A stretch of DNA of 64,000 nucleotides from NCBI RefSeq assembly GCF_029714325.1, contig NZ_CP121666.1, positions 62,001-126,000 on the forward strand. Reading direction: 5' to 3'. The number at the start of each line of letters is the position of its first letter. The stretch's first letter is position 1. This DNA is from Bradyrhizobium sp. CB1717. Lineage in GTDB: Bacteria > Pseudomonadota > Alphaproteobacteria > Rhizobiales > Xanthobacteraceae. The translations under genes were made by a program, and so were the position numbers. This document shows positions 48,234 to 57,633 of this stretch, piece after piece. The notes beneath the pieces were generated by a model. The model had not been told where the DNA came from and did no database searches. It saw only the letters and a program-made list of their open reading frames with translations.

Positions 48234-49567
48234 GAAAACTCGGCCCCTAGCGAACGCATCATCGGAATGAAATCCGGGAAACTGGTGGCGATGAAGGCGG
48301 TGTCGTCGACGGTCACCGGATGGTCGGAGGCGCAGCCCATCACCAGCGCCGACATCGCGATGCGATGGTCCATGTGGGTGGCGACGGTGCCGCCGCCGGG
48401 GACATGGCCGCGGCCCTCGACGATCAGATCGTCGCCGGACACCTCGACCTTCACGCCATTGACGCGGAGCATGGCGGCGGTCGCCTCCAGGCGATCGGAT
48501 TCCTTGACGCGCAGCTCCTGCAGGCCGCGCATGATGGTCGTGCCTTCGGCGAAGGAGGCTGCCACCGCCAGCACCAGATATTCGTCGATCATAGAGGGCG
48601 CGCGCTCCGGCGGCACCTCGACGCCGCGCAGCTTTGACGCGCGCACGCGCAAGCGCGCCATCGGCTCGCCGGCATCGCCGCGCACTTCGCTCTCCTCGAT
48701 GAAGCCGCCCATTTCGCGCAGCGTCGTGAACAGGCCTGTGCGCAGCGGATTGGTCATGACGTCGGACAGCACGATGTCGGAGCCTTCGACGATCAGTGCT
48801 GCGACGATCGGGAACGCCGCCGAAGAGGGATCGGCGGGCACGACGACGTTGGCGCCATGCAGCTCGGGCTGGCCCACCAGCGTGATGCGGCGGCCGTGCT
48901 GACCTTCCTGCACTGACGTGATGTCGGCGCCAAAATGCTTCAGCATCAGCTCGGTGTGGTCGCGGCTGGCCTCGCTCTCGATGACAGTGGTCGTGCCCGG
49001 CGCGGCGAGGCCCGCCAGCAGCACGGCCGATTTGATCTGGGCCGAGGCAACGGGAGTCTTGTAGGTGATCGGCAGCGGATCGCGCGCGCCCAGGAGGGTC
49101 AGCGGCAGACGCCCGCCCTCGCTGCCGGAGACGACCTTCGCGCCCATCTTTTCGAGCGGATCGAGGATCCGACGCATGGGACGGCTGCGCAGCGAGGCAT
49201 CGCCATCGAACACCGCCGAGATCGGGCAGCCGGCGACGGCGCCCATGACCAGCCGGCAGCCGGTGCCAGAGTTGCCGAAATCCAGCGGCGCCTTGGGCTG
49301 GGCGAAGCCTCCGACGCCCACGCCATTGACCTTCCACGCAAAATCACCGGTGCGCTCGACCCTGGCGCCCAGCGCCTGCATCGATTTGGCGGTGTTGAGG
49401 ACGTCCTCGCCCTCCAGCAGGCCCGAAATCCTGGTCTCGCCGACCGCGAGCGCACCCAGGATGAGGGCGCGGTGGGAGATCGACTTGTCCCCGGGCACCC
49501 GTACTTTCCCGGTCAGGGGGCCGCTGGCGCGAGACTGGAGCGGTCTCGGTTGGTCGGAATGGGTCAA
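48230..49567 (-). CDS. aroA: 3-phosphoshikimate 1-carboxyvinyltransferase (EPSP synthase), class II-like
   Basis: 445 residues from a TTG at 49567, chosen because AAGGA lies seven bases before it and the protein then starts [20 protein letters not shown], like rhizobial relatives. An ATG at 49627 would add 20 residues without a ribosome site. It joins PEP to shikimate-3-phosphate. Class II motifs are seen: [17 protein letters not shown] and RDHTE. The PEP-site loop reads [12 protein letters not shown], with Gly where the well-known CP4 enzyme has Ala, and the NxTR motif is altered to NPLRTG. So it is class II-like but may not share the CP4 inhibitor profile. Confidence 0.93.
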   Translation of the reverse strand: MTHSDQPRPLQSRASGPLTGKVRVPGDKSISHRALILGALAVGETRISGLLEGEDVLNTAKSMQALGARVERTGDFAWKVNGVGVGGFAQPKAPLDFGNSGTGCRLVMGAVAGCPISAVFDGDASLRSRPMRRILDPLEKMGAKVVSGSEGGRLPLTLLGARDPLPITYKTPVASAQIKSAVLLAGLAAPGTTTVIESEASRDHTELMLKHFGADITSVQEGQHGRRITLVGQPELHGANVVVPADPSSAAFPIVAALIVEGSDIVLSDVMTNPLRTGLFTTLREMGGFIEESEVRGDAGEPMARLRVRASKLRGVEVPPERAPSMIDEYLVLAVAASFAEGTTIMRGLQELRVKESDRLEATAAMLRVNGVKVEVSGDDLIVEGRGHVPGGGTVATHMDHRIAMSALVMGCASDHPVTVDDTAFIATSFPDFIPMMRSLGAEFS

Positions 49568-49737
49568 GATTGTGTCCTTGGATAGGCCCTTGGATGCATC
49601 CTTTGGGCTGGCGCGCAGGTACCACATGGTCTGGCCCCCGTCACGGGCATGTCGTTCTCCCGTAATGCGCTATTGACAGCGGGCCGCCAACTAGCCAAGT
49701 GAAGCACCGCTTTTCAGACATTCCCAGGATTCCTGCC

Positions 49738-50145
49738 GTGGCCAAGTCCGAACTCGGAACCAAACGTATTTGCCCGACCACGGGCAAGAAGTTCTACGAC
49801 CTCAACAAGAATCCGGTGATCTCGCCCTATACCGGCGAAGTGGTGCCGATCGCCCCGGTGGCGCCCGCTCGCGTCCCCCGCGGCGCCGAAGCCCGGCACG
49901 CCGCGACAGCGGATACCGCGCCGGAGCCGGCAGAGGTCGAGGAGGTCTCGCTCGAGGAGGCCGACGCCGAGGAGAACACCGGCAAGGTCAAGGCCGCCGT
50001 GCCCGAATCGGAGGACGATATCGAGGTCGACGAGACCCTCGACGACGACGATGACGATGATTCGACCTTCATTGCCGACGAAGAAGAGGGCGATGAGGAC
50101 GTGACCGACATCATTGGTGATGTCGGAGGTGATGAAGAGACTTGA
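49738..50145 (+). CDS. TIGR02300-type FYDLN acidic-tail protein
   Basis: 135 residues from the GTG at 49738, giving the family N-terminus (M)AKSELGTKRICPTTGKKFYDLNKNPVISPYTG; another in-frame GTG at 49699 would add 13 residues. The conserved head carries FYDLN and one Cys-Pro. The C-terminal two-thirds is strongly acidic and low-complexity (EDDIEVDETLDDDDDDDSTFIADEEEGDEDVTD). The family is almost limited to alphaproteobacteria and has no assigned function; the head looks like a degenerate zinc-ribbon. It is divergent from aroA and precedes the tRNA-Ala gene. Confidence 0.85.
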   Translation: MAKSELGTKRICPTTGKKFYDLNKNPVISPYTGEVVPIAPVAPARVPRGAEARHAATADTAPEPAEVEEVSLEEADAEENTGKVKAAVPESEDDIEVDETLDDDDDDDSTFIADEEEGDEDVTDIIGDVGGDEET

Positions 50146-50241
50146 GATCAGTCCTGATCTGTGAAAAAGGGTGCACCGCGCGAGTCACCAGGCTCGCCGG
50201 TCTGTGGGGGATCCTCCGGGATCGTCCCATTTAAGGACTAA

Positions 50242-50317
<76 letters not shown>

Positions 50318-50425
50318 ACCTTCGCCAGCTTCGGCTCGGCAAGCCCGGGAAGTCCCTCGTAGCGAAGTGAGCGAAGGCCGCCCCGCCATAGCCCGAAGGG
50401 CGACGGGCTTTGAATTAAATCCCAA

Positions 50426-50884
50426 CTACTCCCCGATCACTGCATTCAGCCGGTCGCGTAGCGCGACGATCTCGTCTTTCATCGTCACCAGTTCCGATAC
50501 CGAGCAGTCCGATGCCGCGAGGATCGACTGCGGCACGCTGCGCGCTTTCTCCTTCAGCGCATGGCCCTGTGACGTCAGCGCGATCAGGACCTGGCGTTCG
50601 TCCTCGCGCGAGCGGGTGCGCTTGACCAGATGGGCGGCCTCGAGGCGCTTGAGCAGCGGCGTCAACGTGCCCGAATCCAGGAACAGCTTTTCGCCGATCT
50701 CCTTGACCGGCACGTCGTCGCGCTCCCACAGCACCAGCATCACCAGATATTGCGGATAGGTCAGGCCGAGCCGGTCGAGCAGCGGCTTGTAGACGCGGTT
50801 GAAGGCATGCGCGGCGGAATAGACTGCGAAGCAGATCTGGTTGTCGAGGCGCTGCGGGTCCAGCGCCGATAATTTCCGGGCCAT
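50426..50884 (-). CDS. ohrR: Organic-hydroperoxide repressor OhrR (MarR family)
   Basis: 152-residue MarR-type winged helix repressor. The reactive Cys18 lies in [16 protein letters not shown], the position conserved in OhrR, and the Tyr residues that hold it are in [29 protein letters not shown]. The wing reads [16 protein letters not shown]. The ATG at 50884 ([19 protein letters not shown]) is preferred over an in-frame extension to 50947. Oxidation of Cys18 by organic peroxides would release it from the two palindromes in the divergent ohr promoter. Confidence 0.92.
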   Translation of the reverse strand: MARKLSALDPQRLDNQICFAVYSAAHAFNRVYKPLLDRLGLTYPQYLVMLVLWERDDVPVKEIGEKLFLDSGTLTPLLKRLEAAHLVKRTRSREDERQVLIALTSQGHALKEKARSVPQSILAASDCSVSELVTMKDEIVALRDRLNAVIGE

Positions 50885-50935
50885 CGAGAATCTCACATCG
50901 TTTGCTCCATTCTGGGGCCGGCCGGCGACACATTC

Positions 50936-50988
50936 AATTGCGAACAATTAAATGTGAGGCATGCCGATTTAGATTGCGCACAATCTAA
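50936..50988. promoter_or_regulatory. Two OhrR operator palindromes between ohrR and ohr
   Basis: Operator A is AATTG-CGAA-CAATT (50936-50949). Operator B is TTAGATTG-CGCA-CAATCTAA (50969-50988), a perfect 8-bp inverted repeat. Both share the core ATTGCG(A/C)ACAAT and lie 20 bases apart in the 156-bp divergent gap, A next to the ohrR side. OhrR sites of MarR type usually have such AT-rich palindromes, so B probably overlaps the ohr promoter. Binding itself is inferred. Confidence 0.7.
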
Positions 50989-51040
50989 TTGCCTGCGATA
51001 AAGATCGCACCCCAACCCGGAAAGACCCGAGGAGACGAAA

Positions 51041-51466
51041 ATGTCCGTGAACGTCCTCTACAAGACCAGCGCCAAGGCCACCGGCGGCCGCGACGGCCAT
51101 GCTGCGACCCTCGACGGCGCGCTCGACGTCAAGCTCACCACGCCGAAGGAGCTCGGTGGCGGCGGCGGCGCCGGCAACAATCCCGAGCAGCTGTTCGCGG
51201 CCGGTTATGCCGCCTGCTTCATCGGCGCCATGAAGTTCGTGGCCTCCCAGGGCGGCCCGAAGGTTCCGGCCGATGCCTCCGTCACCTCGACGGTCGGAAT
51301 CGGCCCGCGCTCCGAGGGCGGCTTCGGCCTCGACATCGACCTCGCCGTCTCGCTGCCGGGCCTTGCCCGCGCGGAGGCCGAGGCACTGGTCGCCAAGGCG
51401 CACCAGGTGTGCCCGTACTCCAATGCCACGCGCGGCAATGTCGACGTTCGCCTGACGGTCGTCTGA
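51041..51466 (+). CDS. ohr: Organic hydroperoxide resistance protein Ohr
   Basis: 141-residue thiol peroxidase of the Ohr/OsmC family that reduces organic and fatty-acid hydroperoxides. The catalytic pair is Cys59 ([13 protein letters not shown]) and Cys124 ([13 protein letters not shown]), spaced as in characterised Ohr proteins. [16 protein letters not shown] is the family signature. GAGGAGACGAAA precedes the ATG. It is divergent from ohrR, which probably controls it. Confidence 0.96.
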   Translation: MSVNVLYKTSAKATGGRDGHAATLDGALDVKLTTPKELGGGGGAGNNPEQLFAAGYAACFIGAMKFVASQGGPKVPADASVTSTVGIGPRSEGGFGLDIDLAVSLPGLARAEAEALVAKAHQVCPYSNATRGNVDVRLTVV

Positions 51467-51645
51467 TCGGCGGTGCGGATTGGCTGGCCCGGGATCCCCC
51501 TCGGGCCGGCCGCCTCCGATTGAATTTGCCATCCCGCGGGATGGCAGCGCGGCGGCGCATACGGCTCCACGCGAGGGCCCATTGCTGGCGCAAACAAACC
51601 TCGCTAGGCCTGTGATCCAATGATCGACACAGGGGAAGCGAAGGC

Positions 51646-52848
51646 ATGACTGAAGCAGCAACGGGCGCAATGAGCGGACTGCGCGTCATCGATCTCACGC
51701 GCGTGCTCGGCGGTCCCTACTGCACCCAGATCCTCGCCGACCACGGCGCCGACGTCATCAAGGTCGAGCCGCCCGCGGGCGATGAGGTGCGCGAATGGGG
51801 CCCTCCCTTCCATGAGGAGGACGCAGCCTATTTCGTCGGCATCAACCGCAACAAGCGCTCGATCGGCCTCGACCTCGCCTCCGAGGGCGGCCGCGTCGTG
51901 CTGCTGAAGATGCTGGAGACGGCCGACGTCCTCATTGAGAATTTCAAGCCGGGCACGCTGGAGAAATGGGGCATCGGCAACGAGGTGTTGCGCGAGAAAT
52001 TTCCGCGCCTCGTGCATTGCCGGATCTGCGGCTTCGGCGCCGACGGCCCACGCGGCGGCAATCCCGGCTATGACGCCATCATCCAGGCCATGACCGGCAT
52101 GATCGCGGCAACCGGCTCGCCCGAGAGCGGGCCGATGCGGATCGGCGTGCCGCTGGTCGACATCACCACGGGCCTTTACGCCGCGATCGGCATCCTGATG
52201 GCGCTGTCGGAGCGACAGCGTTCGGGCAAGGGCCAGTTCCTGGAGACCACGCTGTACGAGACCGGCCTTGCCATCATGCATCCGCACACCGCGAACTATT
52301 TCATGCATGGCAAGCCGCCTGGCCTCACCGGCAACGAGCATCCCAACCTCGTGCCCTATGCGATCTTCCCGACCAAGACCGACAACATCTTCATCGGCGT
52401 CGGCAATGACGGCACCTTCCGCAAGCTCGCCAAGGAGATCGGCAAGCCCGAGCTCGGCACCGATCCGCGCTTTGCCCGCAACAAGGACCGCATCGCCAAT
52501 CGCGAGGCGCTGCGCGCCGAGCTTGCCGCGGTGTTCAGCCAGCACGAGGCCGAGCCGCTGTGCAATCGCCTGCTCGCGGCCGGCCTGCCCGCAGGTCCGG
52601 TGCAGAAGATCGACCAGGCGTTGACGAACCCGCACACGATCTACCGCGGCGATATTATCGAGAAGGACTGGTACAAGGGCGTGGCCTCGCCGATCCGGCT
52701 CGATCGCAGCAAGCCGAGCCTGCGCCTCGTGCCGCCGAAGTTCAGCCAGCACGCAGCCGAGGTGCTGGGCGAGTTCGGCTACTCCAAGTCCGAGATCGAC
52801 GCGATGGTCGAGAAGGGCACGGTCTGCGGCCCCGAGCGCAAGCGCTAG
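51646..52848 (+). CDS. CaiB/BaiF-family (class III) CoA-transferase
   Basis: 400 residues. The family opens with GLRVIDLTRVLGGPYCTQILADHGADVIKVEPP and NRNKRSIGLDLASEGG; the second half has GNEHPNLVPYAIFPTKTDNIFIGVGNDGTF. The catalytic Asp, which forms a glutamyl/aspartyl-CoA intermediate, is probably the one in GVPLVDITTGLYA (near residue 173). It transfers CoA between carboxylates; donor and acceptor (oxalate/formyl, carnitine, succinyl types) cannot be told. It stands 179 bp after ohr with its own ribosome site. Confidence 0.88.
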   Translation: MTEAATGAMSGLRVIDLTRVLGGPYCTQILADHGADVIKVEPPAGDEVREWGPPFHEEDAAYFVGINRNKRSIGLDLASEGGRVVLLKMLETADVLIENFKPGTLEKWGIGNEVLREKFPRLVHCRICGFGADGPRGGNPGYDAIIQAMTGMIAATGSPESGPMRIGVPLVDITTGLYAAIGILMALSERQRSGKGQFLETTLYETGLAIMHPHTANYFMHGKPPGLTGNEHPNLVPYAIFPTKTDNIFIGVGNDGTFRKLAKEIGKPELGTDPRFARNKDRIANREALRAELAAVFSQHEAEPLCNRLLAAGLPAGPVQKIDQALTNPHTIYRGDIIEKDWYKGVASPIRLDRSKPSLRLVPPKFSQHAAEVLGEFGYSKSEIDAMVEKGTVCGPERKR

Positions 52849-52856
52849 ACGGTGCA

Positions 52857-52968
52857 CTCCCTCTCCCGCTTGCGGGAGAGGGTCGGGGAGAGGGCTGTCT
52901 CCGCAACGGGACAACCCCCAGAGGATAGAGCCCTCACCCGGATCACCTCTCCCGCAAGCGGGAGAGGT
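52857..52968. repeat. Dispersed repeat, CTCCC-GCTTGCGG-GGGAG family, copy 3
   Basis: 112 bp: CTCCCTCTCCCGCTTGCGGG, AGGGTCGGGGAGAGGGCTGTC, TCCGCAACGGGACAACCCCC, AGAGCCCTCACCCGG, and final CCTCTCCCGCAAGCGGGAGAGG. It is the most compact copy and matches copy 2 in reverse complement, with a shared middle TCTCCGCAACGGGAC. Confidence 0.88.
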
Positions 52969-53201
52969 TAAGGAAGACCGGAGCCGATCGTCCGCTTCAA
53001 ATATCCAATGCCGCACTGCGGCGCACCCGTGCGCGTGCAGCGCGAACGGCTGCGGCTGGTCGCGTCGCATTCGCCTATTTGACGGCTTCCCTTTTCCAGC
53101 GCTTGCCGCTTTCGTTTCGGCCGCTTACACAGTCATGTGAACGTCATATGGCGCTGCTAGCGCAAGCGCTTCTTTAGTGACGGGCAAGGGAGGTTTTCTT
53201 G
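52969..53201 (+). promoter_or_regulatory. ugp-type operon leader with candidate Pho box
   Basis: This gene-free stretch (352 bp with the repeat) leads to ugpB. At 53130-53147 lies CAGTCAT-GTGA-ACGTCAT, two imperfect 7-bp direct repeats with 4-bp spacer, i.e. an 11-bp period as in the PhoB box (CTGTCAT-N4-CTGTCAC). One and two mismatches respectively. A GGGAGG ribosome site precedes the ATG at 53202. PhoB control fits an sn-glycerol-3-phosphate importer but is not shown. Confidence 0.5.
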
Positions 53202-54518
53202 ATGGCTCTTCGACATTTTGGCGCGGCTGCTGCTGTTGCACTTACGGTTGGTCTCGGCGCCTCGCCGGCCCTGGCCGTGACCGAAATCCAGTGGTGGCAC
53301 GCGATGACCGGCGCCAACAACGACGTCATCGTCAAGCTCGCCAACGACTTCAACGCGTCGCAGACCGACTACAAGGTGATCCCGACCTACAAGGGCAATT
53401 ACCCCGACACGATGAACGCCGGCATCGCCGCGTTCCGCGCCGGCAACGCCCCGCACATCATGCAGGTGTTCGAAGTCGGCACCGCGACCATGATGGCCGC
53501 GACCGGCGCCGTGAAGCCGGTCTACAAGCTGATGGCCGAGACCGGCGAGAAGTTCGATCCGAAGAACTACCTGCCCGCGATCACCGGCTACTACTCGACC
53601 TCGAAGGGCGAGATGCTGTCGTTCCCCTTCAACTCGTCGTCGACCGTCATGTGGGTCAACCTCGACGAGCTGAAGAAGGCCAATGTCGAGATCCCCAAGA
53701 CCTGGCCCGAAGTGTTCGAGGCCGGCAAGAAGCTGAAGGCTGCCGGTCACGACACCTGCGGCTTCTCCGGCTCCTGGGTCACCTGGGTCAATCTCGAGCA
53801 GCTCTCGGCATGGCACAACACGCCGCTCTCCAGCAAGGCCAACGGCCTCGACGGCTTCGACACCGTGCTCGAATTCAACGGCCCGCTCCAGGTCAAGCAT
53901 CTCGAGAACCTGGTCGAGTTGCAGAAGACCAAGGTCTACGACTATGCCGGCCGCACCAACACCGGCGAAGGCCGCTTCACCTCGGGCGAATGCCCGATCT
54001 ACCTGACCTCCTCGGCGTTCTTCGGCAACGTCAAGGCGCAGGCCAAGTTCAACTTCACCGCGGTGCCGATGCCGTATTATCCGGACGTCAAGGGCGCGCC
54101 GCAGAACTCGATCATCGGCGGCGCTTCGCTCTGGGTCATGGGCGGCAAGCCGGCCGACGACTACAAGGGCGTCGCAAAATTCCTGACCTTCCTCTCCGAC
54201 ACCGATCGTCAGGTCTACATCCACAAGGCCTCGGGCTATCTGCCGATCACCAAGGCGGCCTACGCCAAGGCGAAGGAAGAAGGCTTCTACAAGGATCAGC
54301 CCTATCTCGAGACCCCGCTGCTCGAGCTGACCAACAAGGAGCCGACCGAGAATTCGCGCGGCCTGCGCCTCGGCAACATGGTTCAGCTGCGTGACGTCTG
54401 GTCGGAGGAGATCGAGCAGGCGCTGGCCGGCAAGAAGACCGCCAAGCAGGCGCTCGACGCCGCCGTCGAACGCGGCAACACCATGCTGCGGCAGTTCGAA
54501 AAGACCGCCGTGAAGTAG
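53202..54518 (+). CDS. ugpB: ABC transporter substrate-binding protein, UgpB-like (sn-glycerol-3-phosphate)
   Basis: 438-residue periplasmic solute-binding protein of the carbohydrate family 1 type. Signal peptide ALRHFGAAAAVALTVGLGASPALA, then TEIQWWHAMTGANNDVIVKLANDFN, the start of the binding domain. UgpB features include CGFSGSWVTWVNLEQLSAWHN and IIGGASLWVMGG. The ATG at 53202 follows a TTG at 53199; ribosome site GGGAGG favours the ATG. It is first of four genes (substrate-binding, two permeases, ATPase) in the order B-A-E-C. Glycerol-3-phosphate or its diesters are the likely ligands by family, though other phosphoesters are possible. Confidence 0.9.
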   Translation: MALRHFGAAAAVALTVGLGASPALAVTEIQWWHAMTGANNDVIVKLANDFNASQTDYKVIPTYKGNYPDTMNAGIAAFRAGNAPHIMQVFEVGTATMMAATGAVKPVYKLMAETGEKFDPKNYLPAITGYYSTSKGEMLSFPFNSSSTVMWVNLDELKKANVEIPKTWPEVFEAGKKLKAAGHDTCGFSGSWVTWVNLEQLSAWHNTPLSSKANGLDGFDTVLEFNGPLQVKHLENLVELQKTKVYDYAGRTNTGEGRFTSGECPIYLTSSAFFGNVKAQAKFNFTAVPMPYYPDVKGAPQNSIIGGASLWVMGGKPADDYKGVAKFLTFLSDTDRQVYIHKASGYLPITKAAYAKAKEEGFYKDQPYLETPLLELTNKEPTENSRGLRLGNMVQLRDVWSEEIEQALAGKKTAKQALDAAVERGNTMLRQFEKTAVK

Positions 54519-54526
54519 GGCGACTG

Positions 54527-54554
54527 GCGGCAGGCCGGTCACCCGGCCTGCCGC
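54527..54554 (+). promoter_or_regulatory. Intercistronic hairpin between ugpB and ugpA
   Basis: A perfect 12-bp stem GCGGCAGGCCGG / CCGGCCTGCCGC with a TCAC loop lies 8 bases after the ugpB stop and 12 before the ugpA ATG. No T-run follows. Such a hairpin after a binding-protein gene often shields the 3' end so that more binding protein than permease is made. Confidence 0.7.
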
Positions 54555-54566
54555 TTCCGGGGCATC

Positions 54567-55448
54567 ATGCAAAAGCAAGCCATTTTCCAGTCAAAGCTGT
54601 TGCCCTACGCGCTGGTTGCGCCGCAGCTCGCGATCGTGCTGATTTTCTTCTATTGGCCGGCGCTGCAGGCGGTCATCCAGTCCTTCCTGCTCCAGGATGC
54701 CTTCGGCCTCTCGACGAGCTTCGTCTGGTTCGACAATTACATCGAGCTGTTCAGGGATCCCGCCTATTTCGAAGCGGTCGTCCGCACCTTCTTCTTCTCG
54801 TTCGCGATCGCGATCTCGTCGCTGTCCTTTGCGCTGCTGCTCGCCGTGATGGCCGACAAGCCGCTGCGCGGCTCGATGCTTTATCGCACGCTGCTGATCT
54901 GGCCCTATGCGGTGGCGCCGCCCGTGGTCGGCGTGCTCTGGATCTTCATGCTGCATCCCTCGCTCGGCGTGATCTCGCGCTACCTGCGCGCCGCCGGCAT
55001 CGACTGGAATCCGCTGCTCGACGGCAACCAGGCCGCAGGCCTCATCATCCTCGCCGCCGCGTGGAAGCAGATCTCCTACAATTTCCTGTTCTTCCTCGCC
55101 GGCCTGCAGGCGATCCCGAAAAGCGTGTTCGAAGCCGCTGCGATCGACGGCGCGCGGCCGATGCGCAGGTTCTGGACCGTGACCTTCCCGCTGCTGTCGC
55201 CGACCATCTTCTTCCTCTTGGTCGTCAACATCGTCTACGCCTTCTTCGACACCTTCGGCATCATCGACACCATGACCCGCGGCGGTCCCGGAACGTCGAC
55301 GGTGACGCTGGTCTACAAGGTCTATTCGGACGGCCTGCTCGGCGGCAATCTCGGCAGCTCGGCGGCGCAATCGGTGGTGCTGATGATCATGGTCATCGTG
55401 CTCACCGGCATCCAGTTCCGCTTCGTCGAGCGCAAGGTGACGTACTGA
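54567..55448 (+). CDS. ugpA: ABC transporter permease UgpA
   Basis: 293-residue inner-membrane permease of the MalF type with six predicted helices, the first at [23 protein letters not shown]. The cytoplasmic EAA loop that docks with the ATPase is [30 protein letters not shown]. It pairs with UgpE to form the channel. Its TGA overlaps the ugpE ATG by one base (TGATG). Confidence 0.94.
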   Translation: MQKQAIFQSKLLPYALVAPQLAIVLIFFYWPALQAVIQSFLLQDAFGLSTSFVWFDNYIELFRDPAYFEAVVRTFFFSFAIAISSLSFALLLAVMADKPLRGSMLYRTLLIWPYAVAPPVVGVLWIFMLHPSLGVISRYLRAAGIDWNPLLDGNQAAGLIILAAAWKQISYNFLFFLAGLQAIPKSVFEAAAIDGARPMRRFWTVTFPLLSPTIFFLLVVNIVYAFFDTFGIIDTMTRGGPGTSTVTLVYKVYSDGLLGGNLGSSAAQSVVLMIMVIVLTGIQFRFVERKVTY

Positions 55449-56296
55449 TGGTCGAGGACGAGGGCATCAGGCGCTACGTCGCCCATTTCATCCTCTGGAT
55501 CGGAATCGCGATCGTCGCATTCCCGGTCTACATCGCGATCATCGCCTCGACCCAGGACAACGCGCTGATCGCGAACGGGCAGATGTCGCTGCTGCCGGGC
55601 GGGCATTTCTTCGAGGTCTACTACCAGACCATCTTCGTCGGAACGAGCGGCTCGACCCGCGAGCCCGTCGGCAACATGATGCTCAATTCGCTGGTGATGG
55701 CGCTGGCGATCGCGATCGGCAAGATCGCGATCTCGATCATCTCGGCCTACGCGATCGTGTATTTCCGCTTTCCGTTCCGGATGTCGATCTTCTGGATCAT
55801 CTTCATCACCCTGATGCTGCCGGTCGAGGTCCGCATCTATCCCACCTACAAGATCGTCGCCGACCTGCACATGCTCGACAGCTATGCGGGCCTTGCGCTG
55901 CCTCTGATCGCCTCCGCGACGGCGACGCTGCTATTCCGCCAGTTCTTCATGACCGTGCCGGATGAGCTGCTCGAGGCCTCGCGCATCGACGGCGCCGGCC
56001 CGCTGCGCTTCTTCTGGGACACGCTGTTGCCGCTGTCGCGCACCAACATGGCGGCGCTGTTCGTGATCCTGTTCATCCTCGGCTGGAATCAATATCTCTG
56101 GCCGCTGCTCATCACCACCCGCGACGACATGCAGACCATCCAGGTCGGCATCCGCAAGATGATCACCACCACCGACGCGCTGACCGAATGGCCGATCGTG
56201 ATGGCGACCGCCGTGCTGGCCATGCTGCCGCCGGTGTTCGTCGTCGTCGCCATGCAGAAACTGTTCGTGCGCGGCCTGGTCGAGACGGAAAAGTAA
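55448..56296 (+). CDS. ugpE: ABC transporter permease UgpE
   Basis: 282-residue MalG-type permease. The ATG at 55448 overlaps the ugpA stop by one base; an in-frame longer reading begins inside ugpA. Six helices are predicted, the first [23 protein letters not shown]. The EAA loop is [28 protein letters not shown]. The segment [29 protein letters not shown] is characteristic of UgpE. Confidence 0.94.
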   Translation: MVEDEGIRRYVAHFILWIGIAIVAFPVYIAIIASTQDNALIANGQMSLLPGGHFFEVYYQTIFVGTSGSTREPVGNMMLNSLVMALAIAIGKIAISIISAYAIVYFRFPFRMSIFWIIFITLMLPVEVRIYPTYKIVADLHMLDSYAGLALPLIASATATLLFRQFFMTVPDELLEASRIDGAGPLRFFWDTLLPLSRTNMAALFVILFILGWNQYLWPLLITTRDDMQTIQVGIRKMITTTDALTEWPIVMATAVLAMLPPVFVVVAMQKLFVRGLVETEK

Positions 56297-56309
56297 CAAG
56301 CGAGTTTCC

Positions 56310-57395
56310 ATGGCTAACGTCACCCTTCGCAACGTCCGCAAGACCTACACCGGCGGCTTCGAGGCCATCAAAGGCGTCAACGTCGATGTCGCCGACGGGC
56401 AGTTCTGCGTGCTGGTCGGCCCCTCCGGCTGCGGCAAGTCCACGCTGCTGCGCATGGTCGCAGGTCTCGAGACCGTCACCGGCGGCGAGATCGACATCGG
56501 CGGCCGCGTCGTCAACCAGATCGAGCCCGCCGATCGCGACATCGCGATGGTGTTCCAGAACTACGCGCTCTATCCGCATATGAGCGTCTTCAACAACATG
56601 GCCTACGGCCTGCGCAACCGCGGCATGGCGGAGGCCGAGGTCAAGACCCGCGTCGCGGAAGCCGCGCGCGTACTCGAACTCACGCCCATGCTGGAGCGCA
56701 AGCCGCGCCAGCTCTCCGGCGGCCAGCGCCAGCGCGTCGCCATGGGCCGCGCCATCGTGCGCCAGCCGAAGGTGTTTCTGTTCGACGAGCCGCTCTCCAA
56801 CCTCGACGCAAAGCTGCGCATCGCCATGCGCGTCGAGATCCGCAAATTGCAGCGCCGGCTGAACACGACGTCGATCTACGTCACCCACGACCAGCTCGAA
56901 GCGATGACGCTCGCCGACGTTCTGGTGGTGATGAACGGCGGCCAGGTCGAGCAGGTCGGCAATCCCCTCGCGATCTACGAAAAGCCGGCGACCACTTTCG
57001 TCGCCTCCTTCATCGGCGCGCCGCCGATGAATTTGATGTCGACGCGCCCCGGCGAAATCAAGTCGCAGCTGGACGGCGCCGCTGGCGAAGCCGGCATCGT
57101 CGGCATCCGCCCCGAAGACTTTGTCATCACCGACCAGGCCCCGGCCGGCGGCGTGGCCTTGCCGCTGACCGTGGAAGCCATCGAGCGCGTCGGTGCCGAG
57201 ACCTTCGTCTACGGCTCCCGCGAGCAGGAAGACCAGCGCGTCGCCGCCACCCCGGGCGAGCTGCCGCCCGGCGAGGTCATCGTCCGCATCCCCGGAACCG
57301 ACGCGCCTGCCATCGGCCAGAAGATCCGCGTCGCGTCGGTGCGCCAAAAGCTGCATTTGTTCAGTGGTGACGGACGGAAGCGGATCGAGGCCTGA
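56310..57395 (+). CDS. ugpC: ABC transporter ATP-binding protein UgpC
   Basis: 361-residue MalK-type ATPase. Walker [10 protein letters not shown] (37-45), Q-loop [21 protein letters not shown], signature [15 protein letters not shown], Walker [17 protein letters not shown] and the H-loop [10 protein letters not shown] are intact. The C-terminal TOBE/OB domain (from about residue 240: [26 protein letters not shown]) is the regulatory part where enzyme IIA-type proteins or inducers can act. It ends the ugpBAEC operon. Confidence 0.95.
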   Translation: MANVTLRNVRKTYTGGFEAIKGVNVDVADGQFCVLVGPSGCGKSTLLRMVAGLETVTGGEIDIGGRVVNQIEPADRDIAMVFQNYALYPHMSVFNNMAYGLRNRGMAEAEVKTRVAEAARVLELTPMLERKPRQLSGGQRQRVAMGRAIVRQPKVFLFDEPLSNLDAKLRIAMRVEIRKLQRRLNTTSIYVTHDQLEAMTLADVLVVMNGGQVEQVGNPLAIYEKPATTFVASFIGAPPMNLMSTRPGEIKSQLDGAAGEAGIVGIRPEDFVITDQAPAGGVALPLTVEAIERVGAETFVYGSREQEDQRVAATPGELPPGEVIVRIPGTDAPAIGQKIRVASVRQKLHLFSGDGRKRIEA

Positions 57396-57597
57396 CGGCT
57401 TCCCGCGCCTGCTCTATCAAAAAAGCGCGAAAACAACCCCATGCACAGTAGAAGGGGGTCTGTTTTCATTGGGATAAATCGCCCCGCGGATTCGCCCTGC
57501 CCGAGCGTCTCGGGGCCATGACGAATTGTAAGCATTTTGTGCGATGTGAGAAGCGGGTGGGCGGCAAAGCGGCCCATCCACAGCCCCCGGCTACGTC
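57396..57597. other. Gene-free spacer between ugpC and the heat-shock unit
   Basis: About 200 bp with no supported ORF. It contains a GTAGAAGGGGGTCTGTTTTC stretch and a GC-rich GGGTGGGCGGCAAAGCGGCCCATCC segment with some self-complementarity. No clear terminator with a T-run was found for ugpC. Confidence 0.35.
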
Positions 57598-57627
57598 CTT
57601 GAACCCACAAGCGGATATGCCCATATT
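57598..57627 (+). promoter_or_regulatory. RpoH (sigma-32) type promoter of hsp20
   Basis: A -35 element CTTGAA (57598-57603) and a -10 element CCCATATT (57620-57627) with a 16-base gap match the heat-shock sigma consensus (CTTGAA(A), 11-16 bases, CCCATnT). The start point would fall near 57634, giving a leader of about 60 nt. Confidence 0.75.
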
Positions 57628-57633
57628 GCTGAC

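Noticed and set aside
48234..49337. Upstream extension of the cmk reading frame
   Set aside because: Arg-rich shadow of aroA; the ATG at 48233 gives the canonical P-loop N-terminus.
53157..54578. 473-codon minus-strand frame across ugpB
   Set aside because: Antisense shadow of a binding protein with signal peptide and operon context; the shadow has no recognisable fold.
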